This document shows, piece by piece, positions 1-6,870 of a DNA stretch of 18,658 bases (its first letter is position 1; each line of letters begins with the position of its first letter). The translations under genes were made by a program, and so were the position numbers. Under the pieces are notes generated by a model that saw only the letters and a program-made list of their open reading frames with translations, did not search any database and was not told the origin of the DNA. The stretch is from contig DFYU01000111.1 in assembly GCA_002383415.1 (NCBI GenBank), forward strand, positions 1 to 18,658. The letters are read 5' to 3'. Source of the DNA: Geobacter sp. UBA4074. GTDB taxonomy: Bacteria > Desulfobacterota > Desulfuromonadia > Geobacterales > Pseudopelobacteraceae.

Positions 1-1
1 G

Positions 2-229
2 TTATTGGTGATGCAGGCGGAAGGTGCCGTCCACCGAGGTGATGGTGGCGATGGCGTGCTTGTAGAGCAGGATGTCGCCGCCGGCGTCAAGCAGTAGCGA
101 AAAGTTGTCGAAGGATTTGATATACCCCTCGATGGCATCACCGGACATCATCCGTACGATCACCTTGACCCGTTCTTTGCGGGACTGGTTCAGATACTGA
201 TCCTGAATGTTGAAGGGGGTCTTGGACAT
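2..229 (-). CDS. hfq: RNA chaperone Hfq
   Basis: Hfq is an Sm-like protein whose hexameric ring pairs small RNAs with mRNAs in the cytoplasm. The 75-residue product carries the Sm1 region (SFDNFSLLL, about residues 39-47) and the diagnostic Sm2 motif YKHAI (about 57-61). It ends soon after the Sm core with only a short His/Gln tail, unlike the long C-terminal tail of the enterobacterial protein. The ATG at 229 is chosen because a purine-rich Shine-Dalgarno (GGAGAGAGG) lies just upstream and the product then starts like other Hfq proteins; upstream in-frame codons only add unrelated residues. It is the last gene of mutL-miaA-hfq, the same order as in E. coli. Its first 92 bases also encode the C-terminus of MiaA in another frame. 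The TAA stop lies at the very edge of the window, so downstream signals are not visible. Confidence 0.97.
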   Translation of the reverse strand: MSKTPFNIQDQYLNQSRKERVKVIVRMMSGDAIEGYIKSFDNFSLLLDAGGDILLYKHAIATITSVDGTFRLHHQ

Positions 230-1160
230 GGGGCCTCTCTCCTTCTCTCGAGAACATAGCAACGAATGCAGCGATAGTAGCAGAGTTTTGCGGATATGCA
301 ACCCACTGCAGGTCAGGTTCACGGCGGAACCAGGTCAACTGACGCTTTGCCAGATGGCGGGTGTTGCGTTTGATCAGCTCAAGCATGGCCTCCAGCGGCA
401 GTTCGCCGTGCAGGTGGGCCAGCACCTCCCTGTAGCCGATGGCCTGCAGCGGTTTGGCATCGGCAGGCACGCCGGCCTGTAGCAGGCCACGTACCTCATC
501 AACCAAGCCAGCGTTCAGCATCAGCTCCACCCTGCGGTCGATGCGCCGGTACAGCTCCTCCCGTACCAGGTCGAGGCAGAGCAGCAGGGCGTCGTAGGGC
601 TGATCGCTAAAGCCGTGTTGCTCATGAAAGCTGGATAACGGCCTGCCGGTGGTGTGCCACACCTCAAGAGCCCGCAGGATGCGCACCAGGTTGTTGGGAT
701 GGCAACGGGCGGCCGTCTCTGGATCTACCTGGCGCAGTTCTTCCAGTAGTGTCGCTGCACCCTGCAGGTCGGCGCGCATTTTAAGCTGCTGGCGCAGGGC
801 CGGATCCTCTCCCGGCGCGTCGGTCAGTCCGCGCAGCAGTACCCGCAGGTAGAGCCCGGTGCCGCCCACCACCAGGGGCAGTTTGCCCCGCGTAAGGATG
901 TCGTCGATGGCCTGGCTGGCTTCAGTGCGAAAGTCGGCGGCGGTAAACGGTTGGGTCGGCTCACGGATGTCCAGCAGGTGATGGGGGACACGCCGGCGCT
1001 GTTCCGGGGTCGGCTTGGCGCTGCCGATGTCCAGGCCACGATAAATGGTCAGGGAATCGGCGCAGACGATCTCGCCATCCAGCTGTTCGGCCAGTTCCAA
1101 CGCCAGGTCTGATTTTCCCGATGCGGTTGGCCCTGTAATGACAACGATCCGTGGTTTCAT
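138..1160 (-). CDS. miaA: tRNA dimethylallyltransferase MiaA with C-terminal extension into hfq
   Basis: MiaA transfers a dimethylallyl group to N6 of adenosine 37 in tRNAs that read codons starting with U. The N-terminus has the P-loop GPTASGKS (about residues 10-17), followed by the DSLTIYRGLDIGSAKP segment (35-50), the VGGTGLYLR motif (98-106), and near the C-terminus the LIKRNTRHLAKRQLTWFRRE segment typical of the family. The start codon overlaps the mutL stop (ATGA), implying translational coupling. The family is usually about 300-316 residues; this one is 340. Residues from about 311 onward are read from hfq sequence in a different frame, because no stop occurs at the usual place. That tail is low in hydrophobic residues and looks non-conserved. 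Either a stop codon was lost or the base sequence contains a frameshift; the core enzyme looks intact in both cases. Confidence 0.96.
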   Translation of the reverse strand: MKPRIVVITGPTASGKSDLALELAEQLDGEIVCADSLTIYRGLDIGSAKPTPEQRRRVPHHLLDIREPTQPFTAADFRTEASQAIDDILTRGKLPLVVGGTGLYLRVLLRGLTDAPGEDPALRQQLKMRADLQGAATLLEELRQVDPETAARCHPNNLVRILRALEVWHTTGRPLSSFHEQHGFSDQPYDALLLCLDLVREELYRRIDRRVELMLNAGLVDEVRGLLQAGVPADAKPLQAIGYREVLAHLHGELPLEAMLELIKRNTRHLAKRQLTWFRREPDLQWVAYPQNSATIAAFVAMFSREGERPHVQDPLQHSGSVSEPVPQRTGQGDRTDDVR

Positions 1161-2923
1161 GTCCGCTTGAACAGTTTTTCCAGCTCACGCAGGGTGATGG
1201 TGTGGGAGACCGGGCGGCCATGGGGGCAGTGGGCCGAAAAATCGGTGCGGTCCATCTCCGTGAGCAGCGCTTCCATCTGACGCCGGTCCAGGGGGTGCGT
1301 GCCGCGCACCACGCTGTGACAGGCCACCCGCGACAGCAGATCGTCCCGCAGCTGCTCAAAGGAACCGCTGGCGCCGATGGTGGCCAGGTCGGCCAACAGG
1401 TCGTGCAGCAACCGTAGCGGCTCGGTGGTGGCGGTAATGCGTGGCACGGCATTCAGCAGGAAGGTCTGGCCGCCGAACTCCTCCAGTTCAAAGCCCAGGG
1501 CCAGCAGTCCCTGGCGGTGGCGACGGGCCGCGTCGGCCTCGGCAAAGGAAAGCTCGACGGTTTCGGGCAGCAGCAGGCGCTGTGATTCAACGCCGTTGGC
1601 CTGAAATGACCGCTTGAGTTGTTCAAAGCGCACCCGTTCGTAGGCGGCATGCTGGTCGATGATCACCAGTTCGTTGTCGCCTTGGCAGAGGATGTAGGCT
1701 GCCTGAAACTGGCCGATCACCTGCAGCGACGCAAAGTAGCCGGTGGCCTCCGGCTGTGGCTTGCAGCAGGCGTAGGGGGGAGGCGTTTCCTGTACCGCTT
1801 GACGTGACGTCGGGCCTGCCGGCGGATCAGCCATGAAGCGATCAAGGGCCTGCTGCACCCCCTGCTGGTGGCTGGCCAGGGGCCGCTGCGGGACACTGGT
1901 GGCAGGGGCTGTCCGTTGAGCCGGCGTGTGCTGCAGCCAGGGGGAGCGGCTTAAGGCCTCGGACAGCACCGACTGGATCGTGTCATGCACCTGCGCCTGA
2001 CGCCGGAAACGGACCTCATGCTTGGTGGGGTGGACGTTGACATCCACCTCGTCCAGGGGCAGTTCGATGAACAGGGCCAGCAGCGGATAGCGCCCTTTTT
2101 CCAGCACTGGCCGCCAGGCCTGCAGGATGGCGTGCTGCACCACCTTGTCCCGGACAAAACGGCCATTAATGAAGGTAAAGATGGAGCCGGCGCTGGAACG
2201 GCTGGCGCTGGGTGGGGCCAGGTAGCCACTGACCAGGGCGGCGGCGCTCTCGCCCTCGAAGGGGTAGAGGGGCGTGCCACGGGCCATCAGCCGTTGCAGG
2301 CGCGGCAACAGGTCACCGGCTGTTACGCGAAACAGTTCCCGGCCATCGTTGATGTAGCAGAAAGCCACATCGGGCCGCGAGATGGCCAGTCGCACGACCA
2401 GGTCGCCGACGTGGGCCGCCTCGGTCTCGGTGCTGCGCAGGAATTTGAGTCGGGCCGGGGTATTGAAGAACAACTGCTCAACCGTGATCTCAGTTCCGGG
2501 GGCCATGCCGCAGGCCGCAACCTGCTTGATGCGGCCCCCCTCCACCAGAATTTCGGTTCCTTCGATGCTGTCGTTTTGGCGGCTTTTGAGGCGCAGCCGG
2601 GCTACCGAGGCGATGGCCGGCAGCGCCTCGCCGCGGAACCCCAGGCTGTTGATGCAGTCCAGATCGCTGTCGCTGGCGAGTTTGCTGGTGGCGTGGCGTT
2701 CCAGGGCCAGCAGACTGTCCTCGCGGGACATGCCGTGGCCGTTGTCGCTGACACGGATCATCCGTCGGCCGCCGTTGCTGATCTCAAGGCGGATATCCGT
2801 TGCGCCGGCGTCCAGGGCGTTCTCAACCAGTTCCTTGACCACCGAGGCGGGGCGTTCCACCACCTCACCGGCAGCGATCTTGTTGGCCAGGCTCTCGGAC
2901 AGTATCTTGATGCGTGGCGGCAC
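1157..2923 (-). CDS. mutL: DNA mismatch repair protein MutL (endonuclease type)
   Basis: MutL links mismatch recognition by MutS to strand incision. With the GTG start at 2923 it is 588 residues. The GHKL ATPase motifs are present: VENALDAGA (about 33-41), DNGHGM (60-65) and GFRGEAL (95-101). A Pro/Gln-rich linker (about 320-390) leads to the dimerisation domain. That domain has DQHAAYERVRFE (about 423-434), which fits the metal-binding motif DQHA-x2-E-x4-E, plus ACHSVVRG, CPHGRP and a terminal FKR. These mark MutL proteins that nick DNA themselves, as in bacteria without MutH. The GTG is preferred over the TTG five codons upstream because GGAG sits five bases before it. The stop overlaps the miaA start by 4 nt. 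A terminator hairpin lies only 13 nt upstream of the start codon. Confidence 0.96.
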   Translation of the reverse strand: MPPRIKILSESLANKIAAGEVVERPASVVKELVENALDAGATDIRLEISNGGRRMIRVSDNGHGMSREDSLLALERHATSKLASDSDLDCINSLGFRGEALPAIASVARLRLKSRQNDSIEGTEILVEGGRIKQVAACGMAPGTEITVEQLFFNTPARLKFLRSTETEAAHVGDLVVRLAISRPDVAFCYINDGRELFRVTAGDLLPRLQRLMARGTPLYPFEGESAAALVSGYLAPPSASRSSAGSIFTFINGRFVRDKVVQHAILQAWRPVLEKGRYPLLALFIELPLDEVDVNVHPTKHEVRFRRQAQVHDTIQSVLSEALSRSPWLQHTPAQRTAPATSVPQRPLASHQQGVQQALDRFMADPPAGPTSRQAVQETPPPYACCKPQPEATGYFASLQVIGQFQAAYILCQGDNELVIIDQHAAYERVRFEQLKRSFQANGVESQRLLLPETVELSFAEADAARRHRQGLLALGFELEEFGGQTFLLNAVPRITATTEPLRLLHDLLADLATIGASGSFEQLRDDLLSRVACHSVVRGTHPLDRRQMEALLTEMDRTDFSAHCPHGRPVSHTITLRELEKLFKRT

Positions 2924-2932
2924 GGTTACTCC
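2921..2932 (-). promoter_or_regulatory. Shine-Dalgarno and GTG start of mutL
   Basis: Read on the minus strand, GGAGTAACCGTG places a GGAG ribosome binding site five bases before a GTG codon. The alternative TTG codon at 2938-2936 lies inside the foot of the terminator hairpin and has no comparable site. This decides the mutL start. Confidence 0.7.
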
Positions 2933-2936
2933 ATGC

Positions 2937-2964
2937 AAAAAGAGCGGGCTGGCCCGCTCTTTTT
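2937..2964 (-). terminator. Intrinsic terminator after the zinc-ribbon gene
   Basis: An 8-bp GC-rich stem (AGAGCGGG paired with CCCGCTCT, tetraloop at 2949-2952) is flanked by A and T tracts that extend the pairing by 4 bp. On the minus strand the stem is followed by a T run, so it should end the prmA-rsmE-zinc-ribbon transcript. The hairpin is nearly symmetrical and could also work on the plus strand, where no gene needs it. Confidence 0.85.
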
Positions 2965-3000
2965 GATTCTCACTATGGGTGGACTGCCGATCAGGGGTGC

Positions 3001-3537
3001 TTACTCAGGTTTGCCCAGATCACCAAACAGACTGCTGAAGTCATCGTCGGTTTTCTTGGGGGCTGCCTGCTGGGGTGCAGCGCCGGAAGCGGCCGGTTCC
3101 GGTGTGTCGTCCCAGGAGAAGCTGTTCAGTTCAAAACCCTGGCCTGCTGTTTCCTGTGGCGTAGGGGCAGCTTTCGGCGCAGTCGGGGTGCTCTCCAGCA
3201 GTTCGGCAAACGGATCCTGGGCAGCCGGAGCTGGCGTATCGAGGGAGGCGCCGGACGTACCGGAGACAAAGGCAAAGGGGTCGCTGGGGGCAGCCGGTGC
3301 CGCAGGCTCATCGTGCTGGGGCAGATCAAAGGTGAAGGCGTCGTTGGCCGGTTCCTGGGACGGTTGGTGTTCCGCCTCTCCTGCGCCAAGGGATTTGGCC
3401 ATGCTGGCCCGCACCGCTGCCGGCAGTACGATCGGGGTAAGGCCGTGGGCCTGGCGAAACGCGCTCAGGTCATTGGAGCATTTGCGGCAGCTGTCGCTGG
3501 TCTCGAAGCTGATGTAACCACACTTGGGACATTTCAT
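3001..3537 (-). CDS. Zinc-ribbon protein with long disordered tail
   Basis: A 178-residue protein of unknown function. The N-terminus holds two CxxC pairs (C3/C6 and C17/C20) around an aromatic segment, which is a short zinc ribbon seen in similar deltaproteobacterial proteins. Residues from about 55 on are rich in Ala, Pro, Gln and acidic residues and should be disordered. Within this tail, five short acidic-aromatic islands recur, for example NDAFTFDL (65-72), DPFAFV (86-91), DPFAELL (108-114), FSWDD (140-144) and DDFSSLFGDL (165-174). The ATG at 3537 is chosen because AAGGAGG lies directly upstream; the longer reading frame adds nine residues before the cysteines. The site uses the rsmE stop codon (TAAGGAGG), so the two genes are coupled. 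There is no signal peptide or membrane segment, hence probably cytoplasmic. Confidence 0.85.
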   Translation of the reverse strand: MKCPKCGYISFETSDSCRKCSNDLSAFRQAHGLTPIVLPAAVRASMAKSLGAGEAEHQPSQEPANDAFTFDLPQHDEPAAPAAPSDPFAFVSGTSGASLDTPAPAAQDPFAELLESTPTAPKAAPTPQETAGQGFELNSFSWDDTPEPAASGAAPQQAAPKKTDDDFSSLFGDLGKPE

Positions 3538-3548
3538 GCACGGCCTCC

Positions 3549-4295
3549 TTAGATATCGCCCCATTTATACTGCAGAATGGCGGTCATGGCAAGGGCAGCG
3601 GTTTCAGTACGCAGAATCCGCTCGCCCAGGGTTACAGGCGTAAAGCCCCACAGTGAAAAAGCTTCAGCCTCGCCCGGCTCAAAACCGCCTTCAGGGCCGA
3701 TGGCGATAGCGACCCGGCTTGGCCTGGGCTGGCCCTCCAGCAGCTCACGCAGTGGCGAGGGGGTACCCCGCTCCCAGAGTAAGAGCTTCAGGTCGGTGTT
3801 GGCGGCGCTGGCAGCTGCGGCTGCAGCGGTGGGATGCCACGCCACATCGGGCTGATCGAAGCGTTCCGATTGACGGGCCGCTTCAGACACAATCTTGTTC
3901 CAGCGCTCCAGGCGATGCTGCAGTTTCTCGCCGGCCAGTTTCGGCACCGAACGGTCGGCCCGGAAGATGGCGAATTCGCTGACCCCCAACTCGGTGCCTT
4001 TTTGCAGCACCAGTTCGATCTTTTCGCCGCGGGGCAGTCCCTGGATCACGGTGATGGCCGGGCCATCGGGAAATTGCGCCGCCTCCAGGGTGGCGGTGAT
4101 CCGCACGGCGGTCCATTCCTGGGTAACCTGGTCGATCAGCCCCTCGTGGCGACGGCCCTGTTCATCCACCAGCAGCACCTCGTCACCAGGACGCATCCGC
4201 AGCACCCGCACCATGTGATGGTGCAGCTGGCCGTCATAGGAACCGTAGCCGTCACGGATGCTGCGTGAGCTGACCACAAAGCGGCGACGGCTCAT
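3549..4295 (-). CDS. rsmE: 16S rRNA m3U1498 methyltransferase RsmE
   Basis: RsmE methylates N3 of uridine 1498 of 16S rRNA in the assembled 30S subunit using S-adenosylmethionine. The 248-residue product has the PUA-like N-terminal part (HHHMVRVLRMRPGDEV, about 26-41), then QGLPRGEKIELVLQKGTELG (85-104). The trefoil-knot SAM site follows: GPEGGF (200-205) and LGERILRTETAAL (223-235). All are characteristic of this SPOUT family. The ATG at 4295 overlaps the prmA stop (ATGA) and leaves a product that begins like known RsmE proteins (MSRRRFVV). Methylation genes for a ribosomal protein and for rRNA are thus coupled, as in many bacteria. The central Ala-rich stretch (156-165) is a local oddity but does not break the domain. 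Confidence 0.95.
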   Translation of the reverse strand: MSRRRFVVSSRSIRDGYGSYDGQLHHHMVRVLRMRPGDEVLLVDEQGRRHEGLIDQVTQEWTAVRITATLEAAQFPDGPAITVIQGLPRGEKIELVLQKGTELGVSEFAIFRADRSVPKLAGEKLQHRLERWNKIVSEAARQSERFDQPDVAWHPTAAAAAASAANTDLKLLLWERGTPSPLRELLEGQPRPSRVAIAIGPEGGFEPGEAEAFSLWGFTPVTLGERILRTETAALAMTAILQYKWGDI

Positions 4296-5212
4296 GACTG
4301 CTTCCGATAGCGCAGGCAGCGCCATTCGCCGTCAGCCAGTGAGGCCTCCAGCGTCAGCGGCTGCGGGGCAAAACCGTCAATCACATACTGTTCACGCTCG
4401 GCCAGGATGCCGGACAGCACCAGCAGTCCGCCCGGCAGCAGGCGGCGGGTCAGTTCCGGCGCCATCCGCACCAGTTCCTCGGCCAGGATGTTGGCCAGGA
4501 TTACCCGGTAACCGGTCGGCAGCTGTTCCAGTGGGGTGGTGCTGCAGGCAACGGCGTCGGCCACCCGGTTCAGGCGGCAGTTTTCGTCTGCCACCAGCAC
4601 CGCCTGGGGATCGATATCCACGGCGTCGATCCGCGTGGCACCCAGCTTGGCCGCAGCGATGGCCAGGATGCCCGAGCCGGTCCCCAGATCAAGCAGCGGG
4701 GCCTCCTGCCGGGGTTCTTCAACCAGGATCTGCTCCAGACACTCCAGGCAGAGCCGGGTGGTCTCGTGGCCACCGGTACCGAAGGCCATGCCGGGGTCAA
4801 GGATGATGGTTTGACGTGTCTCGTCTGGAGCCGGTGTCTCCCAGGAGGGCAGGATCAGCAGTCGCTTGCCCACCGGCAGTGGTTTGAAATGCTCTTTCCA
4901 GGAACTGGCCCAGTCTTCTTCGGCGATCATGCTGACCTGGGGTGGCGTTGGCTGGTAGTCCGGCAGCTGCGAGGGCAGCTGGTTTAGAAAGGCAGTCAGG
5001 GCGGCCAGGTGCTGTTCGATCGGGCAGGGGACGCTGAAGTAGCTGGTGATGGTGACCGTGTCACTGGTCGGGATATCGTCGGTTGAAAAGGTATCCACGT
5101 TGCGGTTGTCGGTGCAGACGCCGCAACCGGATCGTTCAGACAGGTAGTCGGCCACCGCCTCTGCCAGGGGGGCTGGGACGTCGCAACTGACCTGATACCA
5201 TGCTGATGCCAT
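4292..5212 (-). CDS. prmA: Ribosomal protein L11 methyltransferase PrmA
   Basis: PrmA trimethylates lysines and the N-terminus of ribosomal protein L11. The 306-residue length fits the family. An N-terminal substrate-recognition domain includes the typical EEDWASSWKEHFKPL segment (98-112). It is followed by GMAFGTGGHETTRLCLE (141-157), the SAM-binding motif LDLGTGSGILAIAAAKLGA (174-192), an acidic residue at VDID (198-201), and the NIL motif (241-243) in the catalytic loop. The ATG at 5212 has AAGGAG five bases upstream; the open frame continues further upstream but without family-like sequence. It is the first gene of the minus-strand operon with rsmE and the zinc-ribbon gene, and a sigma-70-like promoter lies just upstream. 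Confidence 0.96.
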   Translation of the reverse strand: MASAWYQVSCDVPAPLAEAVADYLSERSGCGVCTDNRNVDTFSTDDIPTSDTVTITSYFSVPCPIEQHLAALTAFLNQLPSQLPDYQPTPPQVSMIAEEDWASSWKEHFKPLPVGKRLLILPSWETPAPDETRQTIILDPGMAFGTGGHETTRLCLECLEQILVEEPRQEAPLLDLGTGSGILAIAAAKLGATRIDAVDIDPQAVLVADENCRLNRVADAVACSTTPLEQLPTGYRVILANILAEELVRMAPELTRRLLPGGLLVLSGILAEREQYVIDGFAPQPLTLEASLADGEWRCLRYRKQS

Positions 5213-5240
5213 GCTGTCTCCTTGGTTCACAATGGGGCGC

Positions 5241-5269
5241 AAGGTAGCAGAATGGCTGGGCCCTGACAA
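5241..5269 (-). promoter_or_regulatory. Probable sigma-70 promoter for prmA
   Basis: On the minus strand, TTGTCA (5269-5264) and TACCTT (5246-5241) are separated by 17 bp. The -35 matches five of six consensus bases; the -10 matches three. The position, about 30 bp before the prmA start codon, fits a short leader. Based on consensus matching only. Confidence 0.5.
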
Positions 5270-5278
5270 CAAAAAACC

Positions 5279-5307
5279 TTGACAAAGCCACGGTAGCCGA
5301 CTAGTTT
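5279..5307 (+). promoter_or_regulatory. Probable sigma-70 promoter for the ppsR operon
   Basis: A perfect -35 TTGACA (5279-5284) is followed after 17 bp by TAGTTT (5302-5307), a weak -10. It sits in the 148-bp gap between the divergent genes prmA and ppsR, next to the minus-strand promoter. An AT-rich stretch (5302-5322) lies just downstream. Confidence 0.5.
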
Positions 5308-5360
5308 TTTCATTAAAATTTTGGCATAGTTGCTGTCCCGACGGGAGTGGGTGGCGCACG

Positions 5361-6170
5361 ATGAAAACAATCTATGTCTTGTCAGATTCCACCGGCGAGA
5401 CCGCCGAGCGGGTGGTCAAGGCTGCCCTTTCTCAGTTCGGGGGCAGTGATGTGCGGATTGTGCGTCTCGGCAAGGTGGCTAACCAGCAGGAGGTGCAGCA
5501 GGCCATGGCCACGGTGACCGTCGACGGCGGTCTGCTGGTCTATACACTGGTGGATACTGATCTGGCCGTTGCCGTGCATACCATTGCTGAAGAATATGGC
5601 CTGATGGCCTTTGACCTGCTGTCGCCGCTGTTGCACAGTCTGTCGATCTTTCTGGGGGCGGCAGCCCAGTCCACCCCTGGCCTGCTGCACCAGATCGACA
5701 CCAACTATTTCCGGCGCATGGAGGCGGTCAACTTCACTGTCAAGCACGACGACGGCCAGGAAACCCGCGGTCTGAACAAGGCCGATCTGGTGCTGGTGGG
5801 TGTTTCCCGCTCATCCAAGACACCGCTTTCGATGTATTTGGCCCACAAGGGTTACAAGGTGGCCAACGTGCCGTTGGTAAAAGGGATTGAGCCGCCGGCA
5901 GAGCTTGATCGCATCGATCCCAAGAAGGTAGTGGGCCTAGTGATCAGCCCCAGACGTCTGGTGGAGATCCGGACCTCCCGCCTGGTGAACATGGGCCAGA
6001 GCATGCGTAACAGCTATGCCGATTATGAGCGGGTGGAGGAGGAGATCAGCTTCTGCCGCCAGTACTTTCGGCGTCATCCCGATTGGCTGATGATCGATGT
6101 CACCAATAAATCCATCGAAGAGTCTGCCTCTGAAATACTGCGGCGACTCGGTGCGCAACAGTCTTACTGA
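5361..6170 (+). CDS. ppsR: PEP synthase / pyruvate-phosphate dikinase regulatory protein
   Basis: This DUF299-family enzyme is a bifunctional ADP-dependent kinase and Pi-dependent phosphorylase. It switches PEP synthase or pyruvate-phosphate dikinase off and on by threonine phosphorylation, controlling carbon flow from pyruvate to PEP. The 269-residue length fits. The N-terminus YVLSDSTGETAE (5-16) and the P-loop-like GVSRSSKTPLSMYLA (147-161) are the family hallmarks, followed by GLVISPRRLVEIR (192-204). The ribosome binding site is weak; GTGGGTGG lies a few bases upstream of the ATG. Which of the two target enzymes it controls cannot be told because neither gene is in the window. It is followed after 9 bp by a response regulator, so the two are probably co-transcribed. 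Confidence 0.93.
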   Translation: MKTIYVLSDSTGETAERVVKAALSQFGGSDVRIVRLGKVANQQEVQQAMATVTVDGGLLVYTLVDTDLAVAVHTIAEEYGLMAFDLLSPLLHSLSIFLGAAAQSTPGLLHQIDTNYFRRMEAVNFTVKHDDGQETRGLNKADLVLVGVSRSSKTPLSMYLAHKGYKVANVPLVKGIEPPAELDRIDPKKVVGLVISPRRLVEIRTSRLVNMGQSMRNSYADYERVEEEISFCRQYFRRHPDWLMIDVTNKSIEESASEILRRLGAQQSY

Positions 6171-6179
6171 GGGGGAACC

Positions 6180-6851
6180 ATGCGGATTCTGGTGGTTGAA
6201 GATGAAAAGAAGGTGGCGGCCTTCATCAGGCGGGGGCTTGAGGAGGAAGGCTATAGTGTCGATGTCGCCTATGACGGTGCTGAAGGCGTTCAGATGGCTG
6301 AAAGCGTCTCCTACGATCTGTTGATCATGGATGTGATGCTGCCCAAGAAAGACGGGCTGACGGTGGTCAAAGAGCTGCGCCAGGCTGGCAGGAGCATGCC
6401 GGTGTTGATGCTGACCGCCCGTGATACCACCGACGATATCGTGGCTGGCCTGGATGCCGGATCCGACGATTACCTGACCAAGCCGTTCGCCTTTGCCGAG
6501 TTGTCGGCTCGGGTTAGGGCGCTGGTGCGGCGTAGTGTGATGGAGCGTGGGGCCGAGCTGGTGTTTGCCGACCTGCGGATGGACCCGGTCAGTCATCAGG
6601 TCTGGCGCGGGGAACGGGAGATAGACCTGACCGCCAAGGAGTACGGCCTGCTGGAACTGTTGATGCGCAACCCCAACACGGTGCTCTCCCGGACGACCAT
6701 CGCCGAGCAGGTCTGGGAACACACCTTTGATACCTTCACCAATATCATCGATGTCTATGTCAACTATCTGCGCAAAAAGGTCGATAAAGGTTTTGAGCGC
6801 AGGTTGATCCATACCGTGCGTGGCCAAGGCTATGTGCTGCGCGAAGGCTAG
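6180..6851 (+). CDS. OmpR/PhoB-family response regulator without adjacent kinase
   Basis: A 223-residue DNA-binding response regulator. The receiver domain (1-115) has the acidic pair E7/D8, the phosphoacceptor D51 in MDVMLP, T79 in LTARD and K101 in TKPF. The C-terminal winged helix (about 128-223) includes LTAKEYGLLELLMRNP and the terminal HTVRGQGYVLRE, typical of the OmpR class. The receiver resembles those of CusR- or BaeR-like envelope and metal-stress regulators. No histidine kinase gene is present on either side, so the partner must be elsewhere or absent. A GAGGGGG site lies four bases before the ATG and only 9 bp separate it from ppsR. The htrA-type protease gene follows after 19 bp, suggesting a role in envelope stress, though the target is not proven by sequence. 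Confidence 0.93.
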   Translation: MRILVVEDEKKVAAFIRRGLEEEGYSVDVAYDGAEGVQMAESVSYDLLIMDVMLPKKDGLTVVKELRQAGRSMPVLMLTARDTTDDIVAGLDAGSDDYLTKPFAFAELSARVRALVRRSVMERGAELVFADLRMDPVSHQVWRGEREIDLTAKEYGLLELLMRNPNTVLSRTTIAEQVWEHTFDTFTNIIDVYVNYLRKKVDKGFERRLIHTVRGQGYVLREG

Positions 6852-6870
6852 CAACCAGGAGGTTTCTACG

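Noticed and set aside
1985..3517. A 510-codon open frame on the plus strand opposite mutL and the zinc-ribbon gene
   Set aside because: It crosses two well-identified genes and the terminator between them, has no ribosome binding site or recognisable domain, and its composition is that of an antisense shadow in GC-rich DNA.
5321..5334. A TTGGCATAGTTGCT sequence resembling a sigma-54 promoter before ppsR
   Set aside because: Only 7 bp lie between the GG and GC elements instead of 10, so sigma-54 polymerase would not be expected to use it; the TTGACA element upstream is a better candidate.
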